Positions 1-7,310 of a stretch of 12,346 nt of DNA are shown here, in pieces. This DNA is from Endomicrobium sp. (GTDB lineage Bacteria > Elusimicrobiota > Endomicrobiia > Endomicrobiales > Endomicrobiaceae): positions 1-12,346 of the forward strand of contig JAITKZ010000023.1 of assembly GCA_031278115.1 (NCBI GenBank), read 5' to 3'. The notes beneath the pieces are model-generated. The model saw only the letters and a list, made by a program, of their open reading frames with translations, had not been told where the DNA came from and searched no databases. Every line of letters starts with the position of its first letter. Position 1 is the stretch's first letter. The translations under genes were made by a program, and so were the position numbers.

Positions 1-153
1 ATAAATGTAATAGAGGATAGTGGAATGAAAGAAAGGCATATAATGGCGACGAACGCATATTTGTCAGACATAAAAGATTTTGACAAGAAGAGCGAATATA
101 TAAAAATATTTCCTAAAATGTATATAGATGATATTAGATTGAGGCTAGCGTAA
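1..153 (+). CDS. 3' end of an unrecognised protein (partial)
   Basis: The frame starting at base 1 is open for 50 codons and ends at a TAA at 151-153; its start lies outside the window. The visible C-terminus is hydrophilic and charged, has no transmembrane segment, and ends in IDDIRLRLA. I do not recognise it. It ends 42 bases before the VWA gene in the same orientation, so it is probably an upstream member of the same operon. In Bat operons that place is often taken by MoxR, DUF58 or another BatA-like gene, but these 50 residues do not let me assign it to any of them. The lack of a C-terminal membrane helix argues against a second BatA/BatB copy. Confidence 0.6.
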   Translation: MNVIEDSGMKERHIMATNAYLSDIKDFDKKSEYIKIFPKMYIDDIRLRLA

Positions 154-195
154 GTATTTAAAGTAAGCTGATAAATTATTTTATAAGGCACGGTT

Positions 196-1191
196 ATGTT
201 TGCAGATAAAATTTATTTATTGTTACTGTTCTTGCTTCCACTTTTAGCAGGATTCCTTTATTTAACATTTCGTAAAAGAGAGTTTGATTTGGCACTGCTT
301 GTATCTAGGGTCAATTTTTTGTCGCTTACAAATGTTAATTTAAATGCTCATAAGATTAAAAATATTTTAATTTTTTTAGCTTTGTTTTTTATTATTATTG
401 CTTTGGCACGTCCACAGTTTGGTTATAAAAAGAAAATTGTAATAAAAGAATCTTCTGAAATTGTTATATCTTTAGACGTTTCAAGAAGCATGCTTGCTCA
501 AGATCTGAAGCCGAATAGACTTGAAAAAGCTAAAGATATGGTGTTAAAGATTGTTGAAGAGAACCCCGGCGAAAAAATAGGCATTATTGTCTTTGCAGGA
601 AGTGCTATGTGGCAATGTCCCATGACCTACGATTCTCAGGCTTTAAAAATGTTCTTAAAAAGTGTTGAGGTTGGTAATCTTCCTATGGGCGGCACTCAAA
701 TAAGCGATGCTATTGTACTAGCCTCAAAAGCTGTAGAAAAAGAAATTTCCAATGGAAAAGTTATGATTTTAATAAGCGACGGAGAAGATCACGATTCAAA
801 AATTAAAGAAGCTATAAATAAAGCTAAAAAAGTGGGATTGAAAATTATTGCGGTTGGTATTGGTACGCCAGCTGGCTCTCCAGTTCCCGTAAAAGATGAA
901 AGTGGTATAACAAGGGATTATATTAAGGATAGAACTGGTCAGGTTGTTATAAGCAAGATAAATGCAAATTTACTTAAAAGTGTTGCCAGCGAAACAGGTG
1001 GAAAATATTTTGATGCTTCAGATAAAGATATTTTAGGAGAACTGTCAAAAGCAGTAAGAGATTTAGAAAAAAATAAAAATAAGGTTAGCGAAAGAGATAG
1101 CAAAATAGACAGATTTCAGATATTCCTATTTGTCGCTTTGTTGTTGCTGTTTATAGAATTATTATTTCCTGTAAAAAGATTAAAAAAATGA
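196..1191 (+). CDS. batB: BatA/BatB-type von Willebrand factor A membrane protein
   Basis: This 331-residue protein has the Bat architecture: two N-terminal membrane helices (about 6-24 and 55-72), a VWA domain (about 87-290) and a C-terminal helix (about 308-325). The metal-ion-dependent adhesion site is intact: DVSRS (Asp94, Ser96, Ser98), Thr167 in GGTQ and Asp195 in SDGED. The stretch KPNRLEKAKD after the first motif is typical of the family. Bat proteins were named for aerotolerance in Bacteroides and are thought to act as a membrane complex with MoxR ATPases; the molecular role is not settled. AAGG at 185-188 precedes the ATG by 7 bases. The stop overlaps the next start (ATGA). The position just before a TPR protein and BatD fits BatB best, but BatA cannot be excluded because only one copy is visible. 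Confidence 0.88.
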   Translation: MFADKIYLLLLFLLPLLAGFLYLTFRKREFDLALLVSRVNFLSLTNVNLNAHKIKNILIFLALFFIIIALARPQFGYKKKIVIKESSEIVISLDVSRSMLAQDLKPNRLEKAKDMVLKIVEENPGEKIGIIVFAGSAMWQCPMTYDSQALKMFLKSVEVGNLPMGGTQISDAIVLASKAVEKEISNGKVMILISDGEDHDSKIKEAINKAKKVGLKIIAVGIGTPAGSPVPVKDESGITRDYIKDRTGQVVISKINANLLKSVASETGGKYFDASDKDILGELSKAVRDLEKNKNKVSERDSKIDRFQIFLFVALLLLFIELLFPVKRLKK

Positions 1192-2168
1192 AAATAGAGA
1201 AAAGACTTTTTGTTAAAATAATCGCTTTTTTCACACTTTTGATTCTTCTATTTTTGATTTTATTTATATCAATCAAGAATGTAAGAGCCAATAACAAAGC
1301 TATAAAATACTTTAATAGAGGACATTTTGAAACCGCTGCGCAAACTTTTGATAATGAGCTTAAAAATAATCCGAAAAGTTATGTTGTAATAAACAATTCA
1401 GCAGGAGCAGAGTATAAACTAAATAAGCTAGACGAAGCAGAGGAAAAGTATTCGGTTGTTATAAATTCCACAGATGCTGCAAAAGAAGACGAATTTACGG
1501 CTTTGTACGGTACGGGGAACGTTGAATTCTTAAAAAGTAATTTTGAAAAATCTGCGGACTTTTACAGAGAGGCTTTGAAGCTTAATCCAAATGATAAAGA
1601 CGCAAAATATAACCTTGAGCTTGTGCTGTTAAAATTGAACGAGAAAAACAATAAACAAGACAGTAAAGACGATAAACAGAAAAATGATAAGCAAAAACAA
1701 AATCAACAAGCGCAAGATTTAAAAAAGCAGATAGAGCAAAATGATAAAGCTCAAAAAGAAAATGAAAAGAAATGCCAAGAAGAGAACAGTAAAAGCAGAG
1801 ATAATAAAGATTCCAGTTCCCAAAGAAGCGATAACGATAAACAAAAAGAGTTAGAAAAAGAAAAAAAAGAACTTGACAAGCAGAAACAAGAAATAAGCGA
1901 TAAAATAAAAAATTTAATGAATGCTCAAAAAGATGAAGGTCAACCTAAAGAAAAACAATCTAATGCTCAAAAGGAAGAAAAGTTTCAAAAAGACAAACAG
2001 CCTGACAAAAGCGAGTCTATACAACAAAACAAGATAAAAAAAGATGTTAATAAAGATATGCAAGCTGTAATGCTTTTAAATTATCATAATGAAACTGATA
2101 AAAATTCAAATAAAGCCAGAAATAAAAATAAAGAACCTTTAATAAATCAACCGCAAGAGGATTGGTAA
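1188..2168 (+). CDS. BatC-like TPR protein with long charged low-complexity tail
   Basis: This 326-residue protein has one N-terminal membrane anchor or uncleaved signal (about 10-30). About three TPR units follow (about 33-150); the clearest is near 104-137 (LYGTGNVEFLKSNFEKSADF, then REALKLNPND). Residues from about 152 to 290 are almost entirely Lys, Gln, Asp, Asn, Glu and Ser, likely disordered or partly coiled coil. TPR proteins in this operon position are called BatC (or are fused to BatB) and probably act as a periplasmic or membrane-side assembly platform. Its ATG overlaps the preceding stop by four bases, so translation is probably coupled. The tail encodes long A-rich DNA that could slip in replication, but the frame is intact. 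The family call rests on TPRs plus context. Confidence 0.78.
   Translation: MKIEKRLFVKIIAFFTLLILLFLILFISIKNVRANNKAIKYFNRGHFETAAQTFDNELKNNPKSYVVINNSAGAEYKLNKLDEAEEKYSVVINSTDAAKEDEFTALYGTGNVEFLKSNFEKSADFYREALKLNPNDKDAKYNLELVLLKLNEKNNKQDSKDDKQKNDKQKQNQQAQDLKKQIEQNDKAQKENEKKCQEENSKSRDNKDSSSQRSDNDKQKELEKEKKELDKQKQEISDKIKNLMNAQKDEGQPKEKQSNAQKEEKFQKDKQPDKSESIQQNKIKKDVNKDMQAVMLLNYHNETDKNSNKARNKNKEPLINQPQEDW
2155..2160 (+). promoter_or_regulatory. Ribosome binding site deciding the BatD start
   Basis: AAGAGG lies 7 bases upstream of the ATG at 2168 but only 1 base upstream of an in-frame TTG at 2162. The spacing favours the ATG, giving a TAATG junction that overlaps the stop of the TPR gene by one base. 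Confidence 0.6.
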
Positions 2169-3904
2169 TGTTTAAAAAGATATTTTGTTTAGTAATGTTA
2201 TCTCTTGGAACAACATCGTTATATGCGGACGTTATTTCTTTTAATGCATCTGTAGATAAAAAAACGGTAGCTTTAAATGATTCTTTCATATATTCAATTA
2301 CAATAAGTGGCGATGGAAAAAATTTGCCAGATCACCAAATAGGAAATATTGTTGAATTTAACAGATTTGGCGCCTCTACTTCGCAAAGTATGACTATAAT
2401 AAATGGAAAGTCTAATGTGAGTGTTACTTATAGATATACTTTGGGACCAAAAAAAACTGGCAAGTTTACAATACCTCCCGCTACTATAGCCTATAATGGT
2501 AAAACGTACTTAACTGAGAGTATAGAGATAGAAGTTGTTCCTGCTAAAAATATTCAAAGCATTTCTTCTGCGGATTCAAGGCAGGGAAGCGTTCGCCAAC
2601 ATTCATCGCAAAATCCTCCAGGGAAAGCATTTGTTAAAGCTTCAGTAAATAAAACAACGGTTTACGAAAACGAAAAATTAGTTTATAAATTTAACTTCTA
2701 TAGGAATGTTGATTTAATATCTAATCCTGAATACTATCCTCCTGATTTTACTGGTTTTTGGAATGATGGATCCAAACCGAAAGAACGTTACGATGTTATT
2801 GATGGCTCTAACTATCACATTGATGAAATAGACACTTTTTTATATCCAGTCGGCGTTGGGGTAAAGACTATTGCGCCTACAAAACTCAAAATAAGCATTA
2901 TGGATTTTTCAGGTTCAGATGACGACTTTTTTTCTCTCTTTTCAAATATGGGACGAGGACGAACTAAAGTTTTAGAAACAAACCCTGTAGAAGTAAAAGT
3001 TATTGCTTTGCCACAAGAAGGAAGACCTTTAAATTTTGAGGGAGCTGTAGGTGATTTTAAAATAAAAGCTTTGGTTGATAAACAGAATGTCCAGACAAAC
3101 GAACCTGTAACTTTGACGGTTACTGTAAGCGGAAATGGCAATATGAAAAGCATAGCCAACATACATTTTGATGATTATAGCGGTTTTAAAAAGTACGACA
3201 CTATTGTTGCAAATACTTCAGATAATTCAAAAGAATTTAGAGCTATATTTGTACCTCAGCTTTCTGGAGAGAAAGAAATACCAGCAGCAAGTCTTTCTTT
3301 TTTTAATCCTACAAAGAAACAATATGAGACTATAAAAACACAGGCACAAATAATTGTTGTAAGAGGAGAGCCTGTTTATTCATCAGGTGCTTCTAGTAAA
3401 AAATCTGGCACAGATATAATCCGTAGAGGTATAAATTATAACAAGCCGATAAAAAATCTGAAACAATTTAAAGGACATTTTGTAAAAAAGCCTTCATTTT
3501 ATTTGATCTTTGTTCCGTGTATTATTTTATTGATGACAGTTTTTGCATATAAGAAGATACAAACAAATCCTTTGAAAAAAAGCAAAACTACTTCTTCTGT
3601 TGCAAAAATTCAAAAACTCTTAGAAAGCGCAGAGCTTGAAGTTTCAAAAAATAATTTAAGCTTGTCTTTGAAATTAATCTATCAAGCTTTAATGGAATTT
3701 GTAACTATTAAAACAGGAATATTATCCGACAATTTATCCGGAGTCCAAATAAAAGAAAAATTACTAAAGTCAGGGCTAGATGAAGTATATATTGGCAAAA
3801 TAATAAAAATTTACGATAAACTTAACTTCTATAAATTTGCTTCTATAAATTTAAACAAAGAGTCCATAAAAATTTTAATAGATGCCGTAAAATCTTTGAT
3901 TTAA
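2168..3904 (+). CDS. batD: BatD family protein (oxygen-tolerance operon, DUF-type beta-sandwich)
   Basis: With the ATG at 2168 the product is 578 residues. It has a cleavable signal peptide (MFKKIFCLVMLSLGTTSLYA, then DV), a large extracytoplasmic region of repeated beta-sandwich modules (about 20-400), one transmembrane helix (about 444-462) and a cytoplasmic tail of about 115 residues. BatD signatures are visible: the module opening FNASVDKKTVALNDSF, a second module opening FVKASVNKTTVYENEKLVYK, and a third with VDKQNVQTNEPVTLTVTVSG followed by GNMKSI. The pattern of two or three Ig-like modules and a late membrane helix matches the family in order and length. It would sit in the membrane with the VWA and TPR proteins. 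It starts one base inside the stop of its neighbour, and it is the last gene of the operon here, with a 208-base gap behind it. Confidence 0.87.
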   Translation: MFKKIFCLVMLSLGTTSLYADVISFNASVDKKTVALNDSFIYSITISGDGKNLPDHQIGNIVEFNRFGASTSQSMTIINGKSNVSVTYRYTLGPKKTGKFTIPPATIAYNGKTYLTESIEIEVVPAKNIQSISSADSRQGSVRQHSSQNPPGKAFVKASVNKTTVYENEKLVYKFNFYRNVDLISNPEYYPPDFTGFWNDGSKPKERYDVIDGSNYHIDEIDTFLYPVGVGVKTIAPTKLKISIMDFSGSDDDFFSLFSNMGRGRTKVLETNPVEVKVIALPQEGRPLNFEGAVGDFKIKALVDKQNVQTNEPVTLTVTVSGNGNMKSIANIHFDDYSGFKKYDTIVANTSDNSKEFRAIFVPQLSGEKEIPAASLSFFNPTKKQYETIKTQAQIIVVRGEPVYSSGASSKKSGTDIIRRGINYNKPIKNLKQFKGHFVKKPSFYLIFVPCIILLMTVFAYKKIQTNPLKKSKTTSSVAKIQKLLESAELEVSKNNLSLSLKLIYQALMEFVTIKTGILSDNLSGVQIKEKLLKSGLDEVYIGKIIKIYDKLNFYKFASINLNKESIKILIDAVKSLI

Positions 3905-3970
3905 ATATAAATATTTGTCAAAGATATAAATAACTGAGTTTCTTAATAACCTCAATGTCTTATAATTGCC

Positions 3971-4058
3971 GTGAGTTTGGCGACAATAGAAGGCGAAAAG
4001 GCAGGTAATATTGTCTATATTGACAAGCTTTTCAACGCTGTATTGTCGCCAAGGACAC
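3971..4058. repeat. 88-base imperfect inverted-repeat element in the BatD-M16 gap
   Basis: The ends are 18-base arms, GTGAGTTTGGCGACAATA (3971-3988) and, read on the other strand, GTGTCCTTGGCGACAATA (4041-4058), matching at 15 of 18 positions; the inner 12 bases are identical. Inside lies a smaller hairpin, TTGTC at 4011-4015 with GACAA at 4022-4026. An 8-base pair, TTCAACGC (4031-4038) with GCGTTGAA (4070-4077), interleaves with the outer stem, so the two could only form alternately or as a pseudoknot. No T-run follows, so it is not an ordinary terminator. The + strand is also open from 3950 to 4060 without a ribosome site. It could be a small mobile repeat, a structured leader of the M16 gene or a gene remnant; no target-site duplication is evident. 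Confidence 0.55.
4020..4046 (+). promoter_or_regulatory. Possible weak promoter upstream of the M16 gene
   Basis: A perfect -35 hexamer TTGACA (4020-4025) is followed after 15 bases by TATTGT (4041-4046). The spacer is short for a sigma-70-type promoter, and both hexamers lie within the inverted-repeat element. It would give a leader of roughly 55-60 bases before the GTG at 4113. This is a weak call. Confidence 0.22.
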
Positions 4059-4112
4059 AGTAAGAATATGCGTTGAAGTATTAGAGTGACCTAACTATAA
4101 AAGAGGTCTAAA

Positions 4113-7009
4113 GTGAAAAGAATTCTAATTAAAAGATTGTTTTCATCTTTATTGTCAATTTATTTTGTTCTGTCAATATTTGTTTCTTCATCGGCTACTC
4201 AAACGTCTCCTCTAGTCACAGAATCTGTAGATCTTTATGGTGGATTGGGTTTGCCGACAGATACCATTCCTTTCATGAAAAAAGTCCGTACAGGTACACT
4301 CCCTAATGGACTTCGTTATTACATTTTAAAGAATAATAAACCTGAAAACAGGGCTTTCTTAACACTAGCTGTTAATGCAGGGTCTGTATTAGAGGAAGAT
4401 AATGAGCAGGGCTTGCTCATTTTGTGGAGCATATGGCTTTCCAAGGAACAACACGGTTCCCTAAAAAAGGAGATATTTTAAACTATTTCCGCTCTAATGG
4501 CATGTGTTTTGGGGCAGATGAGAATGCATATACGTCTTTTAATGAAACAGTCTATAGCGTAGAAATACCTGTTGAATCTGACGGCAAAGGCGGGAAGCGT
4601 ATCCCCAAAAAAGCTCTTGATATTATTGATGATTTGACGCATGCAATTACTTTTGATCCGAAAAATATAGATGATGAAAAGCTTGTTATATTAGAAGAAA
4701 AAAGAGTGAGAATGGCAAATGCTAATGGAAGAGTTTTAGAGAAACTTATTCCTATTTTATATAAAGGATCCAAATATGCTGTGCGCTTGCCTATAGGTCT
4801 GTCAGAAATAATAGAGAGTGCAAATCAGAAAGTTATAAAAGATTTTTATAATAAATGGTATCGTACAGATAATATGGCTGTTATATTGGTAGGAGATTTT
4901 GATGATATTGCCTTGGAAAAAGCGTTAATGTCTTATTTTCACGCTGTTCCTAGCAAAATTTTGTTGAAGCGTCCAGATTATGAATTCCAGCTTCCTATAA
5001 AAGGAAATCAGAATATAGAAATTATTACGGATTCTGAGCTTTCTAATGCGTCGGTTTATCTTAGGTACAATCAGTCTGCAAAAATTTTAGATAATAGTTT
5101 AAGTTCTTTTAGAGGACAATTGATAGATAAACTTATTTTAAACATGATCAGCCAACGTTTTCAACAAGAATCGCATAACCCAAATGCGCCGTATATGTGG
5201 GCTTATATTGCTGAAGATAGAGTTAAATCTTTTTCACCGTCGCGTTTTATGCAGCTTACGGCGCGGGCTAAAATAGATAAGACAGAAGAAGTTATTAAAT
5301 TTTTATTAAAAGAAAAAGAGAATATTTATCGTTACGGCTGGACTAAATCAGAAGTTGACGTTGCTAAACGTGCGCTTCTTACCAAATTTACTTCTTTGGC
5401 TGCAGAAAAAAGATATGATTCAAGTGTGTATGTTTCAAAATTTACGAATCACTTTATTGGTGTCAATATAAGTGTAGCGGATAATGATACTTTGCTTAAT
5501 GCTGCAAAGAAAATATTGCCCAATATTAGTATAAAAGAATTGAATGAAGTGGCAAAGAAATATTTTTCAGAAGATGACTTGACTGCCATTGTAGTTGCTC
5601 CTGAGAAAGAAAGAATTCCGTCTAAAGATAAAATTAAAAAGATAATTAAAACTTCAAAAAAGATGAAAATTTCGTCTCCAAAGGAAGAAATTGTAGATGA
5701 TATTCTCTTGAATAAGATCCCTGTTTCTGGAAAAATTTTGACTGAAAATATAGACGCCAAAACAAATACTATTATTTGGACACTTTCAAACGGCGCTACA
5801 GTTGTGTTGAAGAAAACTGATAATGAAGCAAACGAAATTGTAATGGAAGCTTTAGCAAAAGGCGGTATTTTAGATGTTTCTAGTAAAGATATTGTATCGG
5901 CGCAACTTGCTGCAGGTATGTTTAATGTTTCTGGCGTTGGGAAATACTCTAATGACGAATTGTCAAAGAAACTTGCCGATAAACAAGTAAGCTTTTATTT
6001 CAATATGTCTGACTTTACGCATGGTTTTTCTGGATATAGTGTAAATAAAGATATTAAAACTTTATTTGAGCTTTTGTATTTGAATTTTACTGACCCTAGA
6101 TTTGACTCCAAAGCAGTTAAAGCTTATATTTCAAAACGCAAATCATTTCTTGAAAATGAAGATCAGGAACCGCAAAATGTTTTTAGAAAGAATTTTATAA
6201 AAATTATTTATGGAAATGATCCATATTTTAAACCTTTAGAGTTTTCAGATATTGCTAACCTTAATAAAAATGTAGCTCTAAATCTTGTTAAAAAAGCTTT
6301 AAATCCTGCTGACTATACATTTGTCTTTGTTGGGAGTGTTGATGATATTAATACTTTTAAAGAATATACGGCGACATATTTAGCTTCTATCCCTGTGGGT
6401 AAAGAAAAAAACTTTTTACCGCAACATAATGTTACTCGTCCAGGGGAAGTTGAGCATAATGTTTATAAAGGAAAAGAAGAGTTAAGCAGTATCCGAATGA
6501 AGTGGGTTATAAAAGAACAATATTCTCAAAATGAAGAAGCCACAGCAGATGTTCTGAGAGAATATTTAAATATTATTCTTATTGAACATATTAGAATGAA
6601 ACTTGGCAATACGTACAGTATTTATAGCTCTACTAATTTAGATATTTTACTTGGAGAATTGAGTTTAGGTGTTTCATTTTCCTGCGCCCCGAACAAAGTT
6701 GATGAAAGCATTGCCGAAATAATAAGAGACATAAATGCAATAGATTCAGGTAATATCAACCTTGATATTCTAAGCAAAGCAAAAAAAGCCTGCAAAAAAA
6801 TATATGAAATTTCAATTCAAGACAATTCTATGCTTGCAAGAAATTATGCAGACTTGGCTGTTATATATGGCAAACCATTTGCCTCTATGGATGAATTCTT
6901 TAAACTCTATGATTCTGTGTCTTCAAAAGATTTACAAAAAATAGTCAATAAACTTTTGAAAGGTGGCTGTACTCAAGTTGTTTTATACCCCGAAAAATTG
7001 AAAGAATAA
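4113..7009 (+). pseudogene. M16 family zinc peptidase, frameshifted in its HxxEH motif
   Basis: The gene starts at GTG 4113, with AAGAGG at 4101-4106. It encodes an N-terminal signal peptide (MKRILIKRLFSSLLSIYFV and following) and the M16 opening GTLPNGLRYYILKNN. The first frame runs to 4481; homology jumps frame at about 4415. Reading one extra G between 4415 and 4416 turns the codons after G-L into A-H-F-V-E-H-M-A-F-Q-G-T, the family zinc motif. The restored protein would be 965 residues, normal for a two-repeat M16B/PqqL-like enzyme, with His103, Glu106 and His107. Its likely third zinc ligand is Glu196, in EKLVILEEKR. The rest, to 7009, is undamaged: a first M16 unit, a middle linker, then a second unit that, as usual, lacks the zinc motif. 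As written, an internal GTG start at 4424 would lose the first histidine. It is either a recent pseudogene or a sequencing error. No slippery heptamer supports programmed frameshifting. Confidence 0.85.
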
Positions 7010-7020
7010 TAGCCATAATT

Positions 7021-7047
7021 TAATAAATTTAATCTCTAAATTTATTA
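7021..7047. repeat. A/T-only hairpin after the M16 gene
   Basis: TAATAAATTTA (7021-7031) and TAAATTTATTA (7037-7047) form a perfect 11-base inverted repeat around a 5-base loop, starting 12 bases after the M16 stop. The stem has no G or C and is followed by TAAAAG rather than a T-run. It could be a weak terminator or simply AT-rich spacer. Confidence 0.4.
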
Positions 7048-7059
7048 TAAAAGTGCGTA

Positions 7060-7088
7060 TTGCAAAAAATTGTCAAAAAAGTGATAAT
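7060..7088 (+). promoter_or_regulatory. Candidate promoter of the rubredoxin-led gene cluster
   Basis: TTGCAA (7060-7065) and GATAAT (7083-7088) are separated by 17 bases and match the sigma-70-type consensus at 4 of 6 and 5 of 6 positions. The expected transcript start near 7095 leaves about 40 bases before the rubredoxin ATG. The strong ribosome site AAGGAGGG (7123-7130) lies inside that leader. I see no convincing operator palindrome. This is the best promoter-like sequence in the window upstream of the oxygen-defence genes. Confidence 0.45.
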
Positions 7089-7136
7089 ATTGGGCAATTT
7101 GGAAAGGCTATATGATTAACTTAAGGAGGGTGTGTT

Positions 7137-7295
7137 ATGGAAAAGTGGAAATGTTCTGTATGTGGACATATTTATGATCCGGCAGTAGGCGACCCTGATA
7201 AAGGAATTGCTCCCGGGACGCCTTTTGAACAGTTGCCTGAAGATTGGACATGTCCTGTTTGCGGGCAGCCGAAATCTGTTTTTGAAAGAGAATAA
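7137..7295 (+). CDS. Rubredoxin
   Basis: This complete 52-residue rubredoxin is a small cytoplasmic one-electron carrier with a single Fe(Cys)4 centre. The four ligands are Cys6 and Cys9 (CSVCG) and Cys39 and Cys42 (CPVCG). The family core is present: Y13-D-P, the [20 protein letters not shown] loop, and Trp37 before the second cysteine pair. Length is standard. The ATG follows a near-perfect Shine-Dalgarno sequence (AAGGAGGG, 7123-7130) by 6 bases, suggesting strong expression. It is the first gene of a same-strand run containing FprA, a superoxide reductase and rubrerythrin. All three accept electrons from rubredoxin in anaerobes, so it is the likely shared donor. The NifS-like gene starts 15 bases after its stop. 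Confidence 0.96.
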   Translation: MEKWKCSVCGHIYDPAVGDPDKGIAPGTPFEQLPEDWTCPVCGQPKSVFERE

Positions 7296-7310
7296 GAAGC
7301 AGGGTGTCTT

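Noticed and set aside
2815..3162. 115-codon antisense open frame inside BatD (also others at 2047-2289, 4552-4773, 5449-5760, 7116-7319, 8948-9154, 10766-10984 and + 11880-12164)
   Set aside because: Each lies opposite a gene with clear family motifs, and none shows domain structure of its own. They are shadows of the real genes.
4073..4101. TTGAAG, 17-base spacer, TATAAA, a good-looking promoter just before the M16 start
   Set aside because: The -10 ends at the first base of the ribosome site AAGAGG (4101-4106), so transcription would begin after that site, about 5 bases from the GTG. It would have to be leaderless, which the ribosome site argues against.
4408..4420. Programmed -1 frameshift in the M16 gene
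   Set aside because: A -1 slip at the TTG codon would restore the motif, but the heptamer G GGC TTG is not of the X XXY YYZ type and no strong downstream stem is obvious. A deletion or sequencing error is simpler.
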